A DNA stretch of 60,000 bases. It comes from Acanthaster planci. Its lineage: Eukaryota; Echinodermata; Asteroidea; Valvatida; Acanthasteridae. Position 1 is the first letter of the stretch, and the number at the start of each line of letters is the position of its first letter. The notes beneath the pieces are model-generated. The model saw nothing but the letters and a program-made list of their open reading frames with translations. It was not told the origin of the DNA and did not search any database. Where the stretch lies: NCBI RefSeq assembly GCF_001949145.1, contig NW_019091367.1, forward strand, positions 1,268,434-1,328,433, read 5' to 3'. Positions 38,484 through 50,900 of this stretch are shown here, in pieces. A program made the translations under genes and the position numbers.

Positions 38484-39680
38484 AAGACACACGACACTTT
38501 CCTGTATGAACAAGGGCCATGCAAGTGTACAAGAACACCCCTGGCTTTGAACATAAAAACTGGCGTTTTACTTAATAGTTCATGATGAAAAAATGAGGCC
38601 CATATATTACCAATAATAGTCCCTGTCGAGCCACATATATGGGCGTTTACAAAATTTATGTTTATTTCATAATTGGAGCCCGCCAGTGCAACCTCGCTGG
38701 CATTCCTCTCAACAATGCAAAATGGCCCATGAGGGCGACGGTGTGAAATGTCAGGTTTCAATAAAGTGAGCCGCGTTTCGACCTCGGTAGCTTGCTGAGA
38801 ACGAGCACGAGCGTATGATGCGATCAGTAACGATTCATTACTGACTCTGTACCATTGTGAAAAAGGTAATTATAGGAGCAGTAGATTAGCTAGTAAAGAT
38901 GGTCTGCTCGCTGCCTCTCGCTTTTTCAAGGAGAGATTGAAGTCGTCGTTCAAGAGAAACTATTTTTTCTTTTCATGATGAGCTCGCGCAAGGAGGATTT
39001 ATTTACATGGTTTGATAATGCGTTTACTATCATGCCTGCTGGGCTTGCGATATCAAACCTGCACCCCTCGACTACTCAAGAATCGAGGACAGGAAAAGGT
39101 CGCACAGAAGCAAATTACACTCAAACGGCATTCACAGCGTGCAATGACGAGTCGCAGAGATTAGGAGCTTCTCAAAATGTGATATAGGAAATTATATGTT
39201 GACTTTTCCCCTTTTTAGGCAACATTGTATTCCTGTCTTATCGTAACCCCCCCTCCAAATACATGTTGATTCTGCGGGATAAGCGGATCTATTATCAAAA
39301 CATATAAAGTCGTATTCACCAGTGTGCACATTTGCCATCACAGCCAGTTCACTCATCTAGCATAATGATTGACCGACTCAACAGATGAAGAGGGGGTGAC
39401 CGTTTCGCCGCCCAGGCCCGTGATTTGCATTCCATTGACATCTCTCTCGCATTTCACCGATGGCTTGAAACCCGGGGGAGTTAGTTGTCCACGGGTGCGT
39501 TTGATCTATCGCTCTCGGCTTTGGCTTAAATTGAAGATGACATGAATAATGACAGATGAAGAGCAAACAATTTCCTTTTGTGTGCCAAAGCTAACATCCC
39601 ATCCTTGATTCCTGTTTGTCTAGGGCTACTGTGCTCATCACTAGGGAAATGTCCGACAGAGATCAAATGAGCCTGATTAT

Positions 39681-39725
39681 TAGGGCTGAATCAGTTCAAA
39701 TAACCGAGTTTTCGAATATTTGACC
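39681..39725 (+). repeat. Solo end of the same CAGGGCT-type element
   Basis: TAGGGCTGAATCAG followed by ...TTTTCGAATATTTG matches the right end of the 7221-7725 element read inward (TAGGGCTGAGTCAT...TTTTTGAATATT). I could not identify an opposite end within 500 bp. Confidence 0.45.
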
Positions 39726-41401
39726 TTACGGTCGGTCGACAACAACTGACAAAACGGGCATTAACCAAACCGGTATGCCTTATTTTCGTGAAATGATATC
39801 AAGATAATCGTAAGACATTACTTTAAAAGCCCTTCTTGAGGCACGTCGCAAAAATGCATTGTGACGATATTGGTGAAATAATTGTCTGGGGATGTAAATC
39901 CGGCCCTGCCTCGTTTAGCGTTGAGAAAATAACAGTTGCATATCATTTCAAGTATGGACTTCGCACGGACTCTTCATGATTCAGTCGGACTTGTCAGAAT
40001 TCGTCCTGCTTAGTGCGCATGGAATTAGTTCTTGACGGGATATGGACAGTTAATGCCCCTTTAAAGCCAGCCCTTTAGTTTCAAGGACCTAAGTCGGTCA
40101 TTGCGTTCGACATCACAATAGTAGAACAACCGGCTTCAAAGCCATCATCAGGTTATTGTTAGTTAAGTATTCAACAATTTCAACTCCAATCTAATTTCGG
40201 GGGGAAAAAAATGAGGTCGCAGGCCGTGTTTACGCGTTTCGACTTGTTAATTCCGCAAATATTTACCCACTGCCGTTCCCCTTCGCGTCATACACCTTGG
40301 CTGTGTGGCGGTGCCGCGCAACTAGCTTCTCCGCCAGCCGCTGGTCCGTGCGCGCTGCTAACCTGACTGTAACTCGATTTGGGGACCATATTGGGCCCGA
40401 ATTAGGACAGGTTGATTTGATTTCGGCCCCTTAAGTGGTGCGAAATCTCCGAATTCGGTTACCGTCCGACATTATGCACCGTGCGGCACTGTGTAAGTTT
40501 GATTGTTTTGATCTACGCGGAGCAGCTGCAGGCGGATTGTGAGAACCATGAGCAAATTGGTGTTTGCCTACGCAGTAAATTATGGAAATTCAGTTGGCCG
40601 ATCGAGGGTACATTATTTTGAAAAAAAAATCGACTCCAGCGAGCACTGCGGCAGAACTATTTTCTCGGTTGTCTTTGACTAATTCATCGTTTAAGTGTTT
40701 CAGTTTGATATTTGTGGATTTTTTCACTGCAGCTTCGAACAAGGAAACAAAAAAATAAAGAAGAAAATCAAAATGGCGCAGAACAAAAACAAGACGAAAA
40801 GTTTAAAGAAAGGATAAAATGGAGTTTAAACAAACGTGGAAAGCTGTTTCCACCTTAGCAAATCTTTAAAGAATGAGTTGAGTAGCACTTACCAAATCAT
40901 CACCAACTGCACAGTGTTCCTGATATAAATATTTCAGGCCTCCCATTCCAACAATCACGTCCACTTCTTAAAAAACATCCTTTAGTTTAAATTCCCAAGT
41001 CAATTCCTTTTATAAAATCAAAGATAAGTAGTTTCAGTCTACATCTCATAAGAATAAATAATTCCACCAATTCTGAAAAGCAGGAACCGGCTGGGGCGAG
41101 AAAGGAACTAGTGAGGAATCTCTGGTGCAGGGAAGACTACACTTGAGGTATGTCAGAATGTTTGCGATTTATTCCTCGAAACCAATCGCTCTTACAAGTC
41201 GATGGAATCAACCCCGCTGAATTGAACACAAACTAATCGTCTCCGCCTGGCCATGGCAGCCCGTCAGGCGGGTTATCTCCAGACGATCATAAGATTACAT
41301 ATGTACCGCGAGACAAAAACGACACTAAATTTTTCCCCCATGAAGGAACCTCTTATGAGGGGTGTCGTTGTCCTGAGAATTTCATTGTTGGGTCACTATC
41401 C

Positions 41402-41589
41402 GCCTCGAGCAGAAGCACCCCCTCATCGGTTTAAAAGATTCATTAGGTTGGGTGTGTTCATTTTGTTGGGAGTGATGCGACCGTGACGCGTGCATTTTGT
41501 ATTCGTTCGCGGACCAGCGAAGTGCTGTTCGGACCGCAGGAGCCTCCATTACTAAGACAATTGCGCCCTCTCTTGGTCCAGCTCGAGGC
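41402..41589 (+). mobile_element. ~190 bp MITE-like repeat, copy D (best preserved)
   Basis: A 188 bp element with perfect 9 bp inverted ends, GCCTCGAGC and GCTCGAGGC. It has no coding capacity. It has 14 CpG. A clear target-site duplication is not visible, so whether it is a MITE or another short element is open. Confidence 0.85.
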
Positions 41590-43060
41590 TAATAGGTGGA
41601 TGTGGCGAGAAGAGGAGCAAAGAAGAAAACGTCCTGTTGTTTAGTTAATATTGAAAACACATCGCCATGATAGATATTATAAACTACTATACAAAACCTT
41701 TATTGGAAAAGTTAATCATACATGTTTGCATTATGATATTTAGAATGGCATTTCTCTATAATTCTGTGTAAATGGTTGTTTAGGGTTGTCTGTAAGTTAC
41801 AGCCATTTTGTTCGTCCTGTTTCCGACTGAAAAGCTAAAATAATCGCCAGAATGTGTTTGCAGTGACTGGTGACATTTCCACCGTTGTGGGTTTGGCATA
41901 GTATTCCCTCATCCCTACTTAGATTTCTTCAAAACGATTCAGGACTTTTCGAAAGTCGAAGAAGCGATACTGATACTCTATATCCATGCATTATGGCTGC
42001 TCTTCTCTGTTCAGACTCGTGTTCTTTTAATTCACCACAATGTGCTCTTAAAACATGAAGTGTTATTTTGACCTTTCACGAGGTGTACAGTACTGTCTCA
42101 TAAGTCTTTCACAGTCACGGGCCATAACATAATAGCACCTTTTCCTCCGAGATGAAGCTCCGTTGAATATACCTATAGAGAACACCCATTATAAATTCGG
42201 CAAACAAACCCTGGGTTGATTCAGCCCTTGTGGCACATTCGAGTATAGATGTCCTCGTTGCTGAAGATGAGCACAAACACGACCGGTACATCGATATATG
42301 CGGCGGGGAGAAACATGAACCGCAATAATAAGGGGGGGAAAACTGTGATGCTCGAGGTAAACTAGCTGCCATTCTCACCCGGCGAGCTGAGAGATCAACC
42401 CGCCGAGCGAGAGTAAAAAAAAACACGTCTCTCGAAATTTACCGGCTCCCATCGCGGTGTTGTTAATGTATCGCCGTTGGTTAGCCGTCGGAAGCCGAGT
42501 CAGATATTCCACGAATTGATGTCCTCCGAAGGAGCGGGCGACTGGCATGAATAAATCGCTGAGAGTGTGCACTGAAGCCGATCCTATACAGGCATGAATT
42601 TCACAGACAAGTGTCCGTGTGAAAGTTGACCCACTTCAAGCCTGAACCTCCGCCCTTGGAAGCGGAAAATGTGCTCCCACTTGTCTCGTCAACTAGATCC
42701 GTCCGCGGAGGAATATGTACGTGTACAGTCTACATACAACCGATGCCCAGTAATTTGTCATATGCATGGTATTACGCGTGAAAGCCATTTGCAGTAACGA
42801 AGATTATAGATGCATGGTTGGGCTTGAGGCACTTCAAATTTATCACGTTCACGAACAAAATTGGATGAAGTTAAGGTTGAGGTTTGTTATCAACATCTTG
42901 CATTATAACATACTTAAACTTCCTATTTACGCAGCATGCAGACCTACCATGCAGCAAAAACTGCTTTTCCTACACTAAAAGTACTTCAGTACGTCTTAAT
43001 GGTACATGCACTGTGATTACAAGTTTTGTTTGTCAAAAGTAGCTGCACCAAATCAACCTT

Positions 43061-43260
43061 TTTTAATCCTTCAAAATGCACCTCTATATGCCTCAGTAAT
43101 CCTTATTTTTCAATATTTGTTTCACTATTTCAAAGAGTATTTTTCCGTCGTTTGGTTTTAAGCTAATGGCAATATAATATTAATGAGCCAAAGTGTGATG
43201 TCATCCCAAGAAGAAAGTCTTAGTGTTACATTGATTTACACACCAAAAGGTCTTGCGTTT
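43061..43260 (+). repeat. ~200 bp dispersed repeat Y, copy 1
   Basis: Shares an ordered set of blocks with 55482-55680: TTTTAAT..CCTT, TATTTTTCAA/TACTTTCAA, GGTTTTAAGCTAATGGCAAT / GGCTTTTAAGCTAATAGGAA, TGATGTCAT, and TGTTACATTGATTT. Diverged; no coding potential. Confidence 0.6.
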
Positions 43261-44051
43261 CGTAGATTTTGCTGGGCGGGCCTAAATTTTCTCTTCTTTC
43301 CTGAATCGTTGTTGGTTTAGTGCATAGCATAGCAGTTTCCAAATCACTTTGACCATTTTTGTTTTAATTTTCTTGTCCAGGACAAACCTAATGTCTTTGC
43401 AGACCTATTCCTCCACACTGAAATTACGTTTGCGTTTTCGTGTAACCGCCTTTGTGTTCAGAACTCCGTTCGTGTTTTCTAAGACCTCCCTCCGCGCATG
43501 GTATGCGTCTTCACACCGCCTGAACGCCAGGAATAATTGGCTTTACTTAATTATCATACCTTGGAAAGTGGGCCGTGACCTCGCATAAGGCATCCGATGC
43601 GGACCGATTCACCTCGGGATGGAAAAAAAAAACAGGACTTAGAATCCATTTTGGTCTTGAGATGACAATATCGGATGCCCTACTTTGTGACGCTGCCTGT
43701 GGCTGCCGGTGCCCCGTTTTGATTTCCCGCCTCTAGATGTGGCGTGTTTTGTCTGCTCATGGTGTGTCGGTAATAGCATGCCCCGATATCGGGGTAATTT
43801 GTATTCAACGATGGTATGCGTGTCGGAAAAGGCCGGGCCAATAAACCCAATTTTAATACATATTGCCGCAGTGCCGATCAACACAGTTTGTGAGGTAAAC
43901 AGCGAACGTCCAGATACGGAGCCTCGGCTCGAAAAGTGGTTGGATTTCAAGATTCTGCGTTGAAATATACATCCCTAACATAAACCACTATCTCTTCTCC
44001 TGAAGCCAAGTTTTCGATCACGTGGCAATGCTGACGGTAAGCAGGATGTCA

Positions 44052-44476
44052 ATCCGATTCGTTTGTGTGACGTCACTTCAGTTTAAACCACGCCCAATGC
44101 ACACGTGCACTGCACATAGGGTTACATGCATTGATCGCCGTTTACATGGAATCATGGAACGGGAAGTTTACGCGCAACTTCAGCGATTGTCCAATGAGAG
44201 CCTGAAAATCGTGGCGCGTCCTCCTTTGTGACGAAGTCACTTACGAACTGATCAATACGCACACAATCACAGAAGAGACGATATGTATTCGGTTCGTAAG
44301 TGATTTCGACGCACCACGATTTGCAGGCACTCATTGGACGATCGCTGACGTTGCGCGTTAGCTTCCGGTTCCATGGTTCCATGGAAATGGAGATCAATGA
44401 ATGTAACTCTATGTGCAGTGTACGTGTGCAGTAGGTGTGGTTCAAACTGAAGTGACGTCACACTTACGAAGCGGAT
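44052..44476. mobile_element. Large foldback element with ~200 bp arms
   Basis: The left arm (44052-44260) and right arm (44285-44476) are inverted copies. ATCCGATTCG, TGTGACGTCACTTCAGTTT, GTCCAATGAG and AAGTCACTTACGAAC on the left each have a near-identical reverse-complement partner on the right. Conceptual plus and minus translations give related peptides (SIRFVCVTSLQF against SIRFVSVTSLQF), confirming the symmetry. The loop is about 24 bp. No transposase is present. Confidence 0.88.
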
Positions 44477-44626
44477 AGAGTACCGAAGTGAACACGTTAC
44501 ACGCACGGTTATTATGTGTAAAAGGCATTCGTTAGAGAATCAGCGTGTGGACCAACACCCACGCATACTCTACCCGTTTTCACTGCACTTTCTGGTTCAC
44601 CATGACGTCACACTTCGGTACTCTAT
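44475..44626. repeat. 16 bp inverted repeat next to the foldback
   Basis: 44475-44490 (ATAGAGTACCGAAGTG) and 44611-44626 (CACTTCGGTACTCTAT) are exact reverse complements. TGACGTCACACTT occurs at 44453-44465 and again at 44603-44615, so part of the foldback arm seems to be repeated. Confidence 0.8.
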
Positions 44627-46000
44627 GGCGTCATTCGACGGAAGTGGAATCAAAAGGCAATGCATACCATTGCTATGCTGTTTCTTGAAGCTACTAGAAG
44701 ATACTTCCATTCCATGTATTTCATTTGTGGTTAGCCGGTTTGGGTTTTATTACATAGTCTAAGAAGAAAATGGTCCCAGCACTAAGGAGCCATGCCAGCA
44801 TGTTTGTGCGCTCTACACTCTGACTCAACGCAGACGGTCGCCAGAGTTAGACATAATGCTGAAACTTTGCTGATTATCTGCGTCTGTGTTTGTGTCCGTT
44901 GCGATAGAGTGTTTCCATATGTTTGTGTGCCGTTGAGCCTGATTGCTAATAATGTCTGACAGTGCGCAAACAAGAGAAGGGAAAAAATCCAATGATAGTC
45001 CGCCTTGGTCAACGCTTTAACTGCAAACCAAACACACTGCGTGCCCCCCCCAAAAAATGAAGCCCCTCCCCAAGTGCCTCTTGCAAAATGTGCCCAAGCT
45101 ACGCCACTGCTGTCCCGCGTCTTTCGCCGACATCAAAGTTAGGCTTAACTCATCCCCGAGCCTGAACCTTAAATACATAATTCTAACCTCAATTCAAAAC
45201 CAATCAGAGGTCTGTTGAATTGCAAACCACTTTTGGACGTTTTGTACAATAAATTAAATTTAAAAATGTATATATCAAACCAAGCCTACATTACGTCTAC
45301 CTAACTAGAATGTCAGACTCTGCGTGTTACAATTTGTGTGGGGACGTCAAAACGTCGAGGTTGAACGTTTTTAAATGAAACCAGAGTTTGACCTACAATA
45401 TTCCGAGGAGATTCAAACCAGCATCTCTAGAGTTGTTCGACTCTTGACTGCCCTAGAACGACTTACGATATCTGGCCTGTCTCCAGGAGCGCAATACGCA
45501 CAAAACCACGTCGGATTATTGGCAGTTTCGGAGAATATTGCCCGTCATGTCGCTAGACAGACGTACCTACATCGTTGTTACGTCACATCCCCATTGTGAT
45601 TTCATGGAACGGACTGTAGGTTTATTTTGAAAGACTGTTTTGACAAGGTAACTGCAGAATTCTTTTTGACGTTTGTTTTATACAGGGATAGTAAACGATG
45701 TATCGTCATTTTGATCAGATCAATTGATCACACCTCTCACGCGCGTTTCCCTGATTCGGTTATCTTGAATTTCACATTATCCCGTCACTGAAACGTATGC
45801 AGTCGTCGTAGAGTGTAGAGTTTAAACAGAATACTGTAAAACCTTCCAATGTCGCACGTACGCCACTCGTACGTTCGCCGATCTCTCCCCGGTTGACGGT
45901 ATACACACTGCCACAAATGTAGTGTAGATTTAACACTCTTGGTATCCATATAAAACATCAGCATTGTCCTAGATACAAAGGGGGCTAGTAATTAAACATC

Positions 46001-46260
46001 AATTATTATTATTTATTAGTTATTTCTGGTGATGACACTAAATATTCCTGAAAAGCACCCTAGGCACTGTAGCTTGCAAGCCTGAAGAAACCTTAGGAGA
46101 GGAGACAGTGAGAAGCAGTTACAGTTTTAGAGGTGGGAGGAAAACCCCCGAGAGGAATATTCTAGGTAAAGCCCACGGAATCACGTAGGGACTGAAAACC
46201 CATTCCACATGTGGACCAAGCTGGGAAAGAACCGCTACGCCTACCTGACTCCCCAGTGTA
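46001..46260 (-). repeat. SINE-like repeat with (AAT)n tail
   Basis: Read on the minus strand, it runs from a GCGGTTCTTTCCCAGC segment resembling a decayed Pol III box B, through TGGGTTTTCAGTCCCTACGT and GGGGGTTTTCCTCCCACCT, to an AATAATAATAATT tail at 46001-46015. The order suits an invertebrate tRNA-derived SINE, but box A is not clear. Confidence 0.4.
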
Positions 46261-47920
46261 ATGATACAAAACCTGTCTGGCCAAAAGACCTATAATTATC
46301 AACGTAATTACACCAATACTTCGTTTCGTAAATCTTTTCAGCCGACATCGCGGTGCCAAAATATCTTGCAGCGTGCGGTATGCCGTGCGGCACGTACCCT
46401 GAGCATCAAGTCAGGGATGGATGCATAGTACAAAAGAATTTAGTTTCAAAACAACAAAGAAATTTTCAAAAGTTTGCGAAAAGAAAAAAAAAGTCTTTTA
46501 TAATGGGCACCGCTTATTGTGGGCAGACAAACGTCATTGGTCAATGCGGAATGAAATAAGCTTCAAGTCCTGATTCTCATTGGCCAGTACGACGTCTTTG
46601 ACATTCACGATCTCCGTGCAGGACGGAAACTTTATTCATGGAAGGATTCCCCCAAATAATGTTCTTTGTCTTGTAAGCTGTAGAATGTTTGTTTGTTTTT
46701 AATAACTTTATTACACATTTTCTGTGTTCAATTCTACAAAAAGAGAATGGCCTGACAAGTATTTTTATATAAAGCGGTACTGATTACCATTTTTACACAT
46801 TTTTCACATGACTGTATACAAAATACACTGATTGTTTGTCATGCTATCTCCAATGTCAAAACGTTTAATTAGTTACTGTCCAGTGGAGGAAGCAATAGGG
46901 TCTATACTGCTTAAAATCCCTGGGGAAAGAGTATGATACGCCAGAATGACGTATTCATATACTCTTCAAAAAACAAAGATTGTGGCTACACAAACAAAAG
47001 GCCCTGTCAAGATCCTCACAGCGGAATAGAAACATAGCTGCATGACAGTAATCAAGGCTCTCTTCAGTTTCCATCTCCCGCTGACATGTGCCAGGAAGAT
47101 CGTGTCTGGAATACTCGTTGAGTCGCTTAACACTGTAGGAAGACAAGGTGTGGATTTTGACGCGGTGGTGGCTTGTCACCCGTATACCGTGTCCGGGGCG
47201 ACGAGTCCCCGGGGGCAATTTCGCCTCCCCGACCCAGCGTGTTGATATCACTACCAATAATAAGCTCGGGTCGCGTGCCGTGGAGCCCGCACCCCGGCAC
47301 CACATCTATATCGGGCGAAATCTACAGCTGAAGGCGCGATTTATGTGTGGGTGGGCCGGGGCCGTCGGGACCGCAGCGGGTAGTGGAACCAGTAAACAAG
47401 TACAGCAAGCACAGCGGCCGATATAACGGCTGAAGACAGGCTAAGCACTTCAGTCATCCGTGACAGCACCGCAGCCTCTGTCAGCTGTCAACGACCGACC
47501 GAAACTTTGTAAGTGAAGTGGATGAATCCATCAGTCAAGAGACGGGCAAAGTCAAGCGTGCTCAATCTACAAGGCCGGAATCGCTTTTCCAAAAAGCAGA
47601 TCGCTTTCCAAAATGCTAAGGATTCGCTCCGCTGAAACATCTGCACAACCGAGGAGCACAACCTGAATTCGTCTGTGTAAACTGAAAAACACAAAGTGAA
47701 TGTTTTCGTGGATTTTCAACTTTATGGCAATTATCTGAAATCATATGCCCGGGCCTTTTGTGTGACAAAACAAATTTAGACTTCCGCGTGAAAAAAAAAA
47801 TTATTTTGTTAATTCGATAGGAACTTTATTGCATATCGACTGCAGTTTGTTTAAAACGAAAACATATGGAAAGGTTCCGTTTATTTTCGTGATCCCATTC
47901 ACTTGCATCTGATTCTAATC

Positions 47921-47985
47921 AGTTATACCGCAGACGACATTTTCATATAAATTGAACCGAGCGAAGTGATGTCGTCTGTATGACT
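47921..47985. repeat. Imperfect hairpin with ATGTCGTCTG arms
   Basis: AGTTATACCGCAGACGACAT (47921-47940) can pair with ATGTCGTCTGTATGACT (47969-47985), with a 3 bp bulge and a 28 bp loop. Function unknown. Confidence 0.6.
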
Positions 47986-50900
47986 GTAGCTATAATCGTT
48001 GCATTAATAATTCATTACTTGCAAATTAACAATTAATCTCACTGTCTGTGCCGGAGGCTGAGCTCTTGAAAGATGGGTGTCACGGTCTTCGGAGACTCTT
48101 TTCTTATAGAGTCACCTTTCCAGGGTTAAGGTTTTGTGGACTGAGGATAATGGAGTTTTCATTCACTGCACATTACAAACGTTGCGGTACCTGGAGGAAG
48201 CAGACTTCAGGGTTGACGTAGTTAGATTGTGTGGAGTTTCCACACCACTAAATATTGAGGCCTGTGATGGCAATCTACTAAATAACCCTTGTTCCTCAAT
48301 AGTATTTATATGTGGGCTCTCAGAATTGGACAATATGCATCTCTTGCCAAATGTTGGTTTAAGTCTCAACTGCTTATAACTTTGCGCCAATTCGGCCCCA
48401 AAATGAAATTTACTAGAGTTTAAAACAATGTCGCTAAGTTACCACCCCTTGGCGGGAAGAAAGCATGCTTTCAACATTATACCGACTTTCTTCTGAGAGC
48501 TTTTTCGAGCTTCTTCAAACTGTGACAAAGCCTGTTGACATTTTCTCTTTCTTTTGGGTTCATGCATTGGGTAAATTACATTAAATAGCCCGACCGCTTG
48601 TTGTATGGCTATCCGTGGTGTCTGGCCAATGATGCATCTTTATTTATTTGTTGTCTTACCTATTATTGGTATTTGTGGCGCTTGGAAACTTCCTGGTAGA
48701 CGGTGGTCGCATAGTTGACGCCCGTTTGTCTCGGAATCGGTGGACTGGAGGGAAAACCGTTTCTCCCCTTAAAACGCCGAGGACCTCTGTCGCTGACTAA
48801 TTACAAATACAACACCGGCCCCCGGCAAATTTAATATTTGGCAGGCATATTTTTTTCCACCTTCATGTCCCTGCTTGTTGACTCTGCATAGCTGGCCGTC
48901 ATCATCTTGGTCTAATTCGGCTCGACGTCGGGGTCTTTTTTTTTTCTTTTTAAGTGGAGAGACCGGTACGTGATCAAGGTAGTGGTGATGGATTCGAAGG
49001 ACGGAGCGGTCGTGCTGGCTTCTCTCCAAATGCAGTCAGATCAATTAGGCTTAAGCGGTTTCAGACTCATCTGGCCTGCACGCGCGCATTGACGTTGAAC
49101 CGATGTTTACTCAAATAATTTTGTTTTCCCAAATTTAGACCGGCGTTTAAACTTGCTGCTGCTCCGTCATACCGTAAGCCCCCCTTGACAAATGACATGA
49201 TTCCAGGAAAGGGATTCTTAGTCAAGAAATTGAAATTCCATACTGTCAACCAGAACGCCATTTTATACTGGTTGCCACGATTTTGTCAACCACAATTTTT
49301 CTTTCCACCTCTGCATTCATTCAGGACCGTCCCCAACAAATAAGGTTTCATTTTCCGAAATGGCAAGTGAACCATACTCAGAGTCGGTTAACAGCGTCGA
49401 TTCAGTGAATTACGGCTTGGTGAATTTCGTTCCCCTTTCCGATCGATGGAAAATGAATTGATGGGGTGAAAATAAGAAAAATGCGGTTCCCCGTTTTTCA
49501 GTTCCCAACCATGGCCAATGCCATGGCGCACCGTCGTCTGTGCCACTACACTGCCGACACTCCGCCATGTTGGAAATGCACGCAACTTGACCACATGAGA
49601 ACCGGGCACGAGACAGGATTTGATTTTTCATCACAACCCTCCACCGACGCAAACTCACCAAGTCACCGCCTGCCCCATCGATTAGTCGCTATCGATTTTT
49701 TTCGCAGTCTAAATCATGCATGACTGCAGTTCTGTTTTGAGGACGGTGTAAAAAAAACACAGGGCGAGCAGATTCTGTTAATGTTGGGAAACGTCTCGAT
49801 TCGTACGTGTACAGTCCCACGCTTCAGCGGTGTATCAGGATAACGGCTTCTGGGCGGAATTCGACTTAACCTGGGATTGGACAATTTGGTATTGGGTTTC
49901 AAATGGTGGGAACTGCAGACAGTTTCAGACGCCAAAGTAGACACAACTGTACAAAAATAATCGTCCCATTTCCATTTCGTTTGTGGATAATCTATAATTA
50001 TTATGTGTATACCCTTTGCTTCAATGTAGAGTTGTTGGTGTAATTACATACGATCTATTTAGAGTCACCACTTTGGCGGGGTTGGGGGAGGCAGGGGGCG
50101 TTGGAGACGTATCGGTCTTTTTGCTCCTCGGAGCCGAAAACGCCGGTATTTGAAAACGGCACTACTACTTTTCTTTTGGAGGGGGAGTTAAATAAATTCT
50201 TTTACAGATGAAAACATGTTGACAATTTCAGAAAATAATGCTCCTCCCCCCTGAAGATTCAAGACCTTCATACACCACTAATGAATGTGTTTGTATGACG
50301 AGAAGAAGAGTGGTTGGTTTTCCCTATACCGACTGTGAAGCCTAAATGGCATTCTTGCGTGGGTCGACCCAACCGCGCTGACAATGCTGTTGAGAACCAT
50401 GGGGCCTGTCGACAGTATCCTTACATCACTCTCTAGTTTGATAGGTCGTGCTCAATATGGCATTCGGTTAACGACAATATTGACTCATTTATCCACAACG
50501 GCGAACAATTATGATTGGAGGAGACCTTCCAGGGCTTTTATTTCTCGCAATGTCACCATATAAAGTAACCGTGAATTCAGTTCAATTCAATTCAGATCTT
50601 TCTGAGCTTTCCTTTTGGGCTTCTACATGTAGCATTGAATGATTTCAATAAAAACGTCCTAATTTTATCCCCGTCCAGTGTTCGAAGCTGACCCATTATG
50701 TATGCATTTGATAAAAACTGTGACGGACGCAAGTGGGAGAAAGCAATTCTTTTCTACTCAAGCGTTAGTGCAAAAAAGCTAAAGCTGTTCTTAATTCCAG
50801 CAAATAGTCTACCAGCTTTGGGCGAATTTGCTCCTAGAATGGTAGTAATTAATTTGTGAATAATTGTGAAATGATTGTTATTTTAACCAACTTTGGTCTG

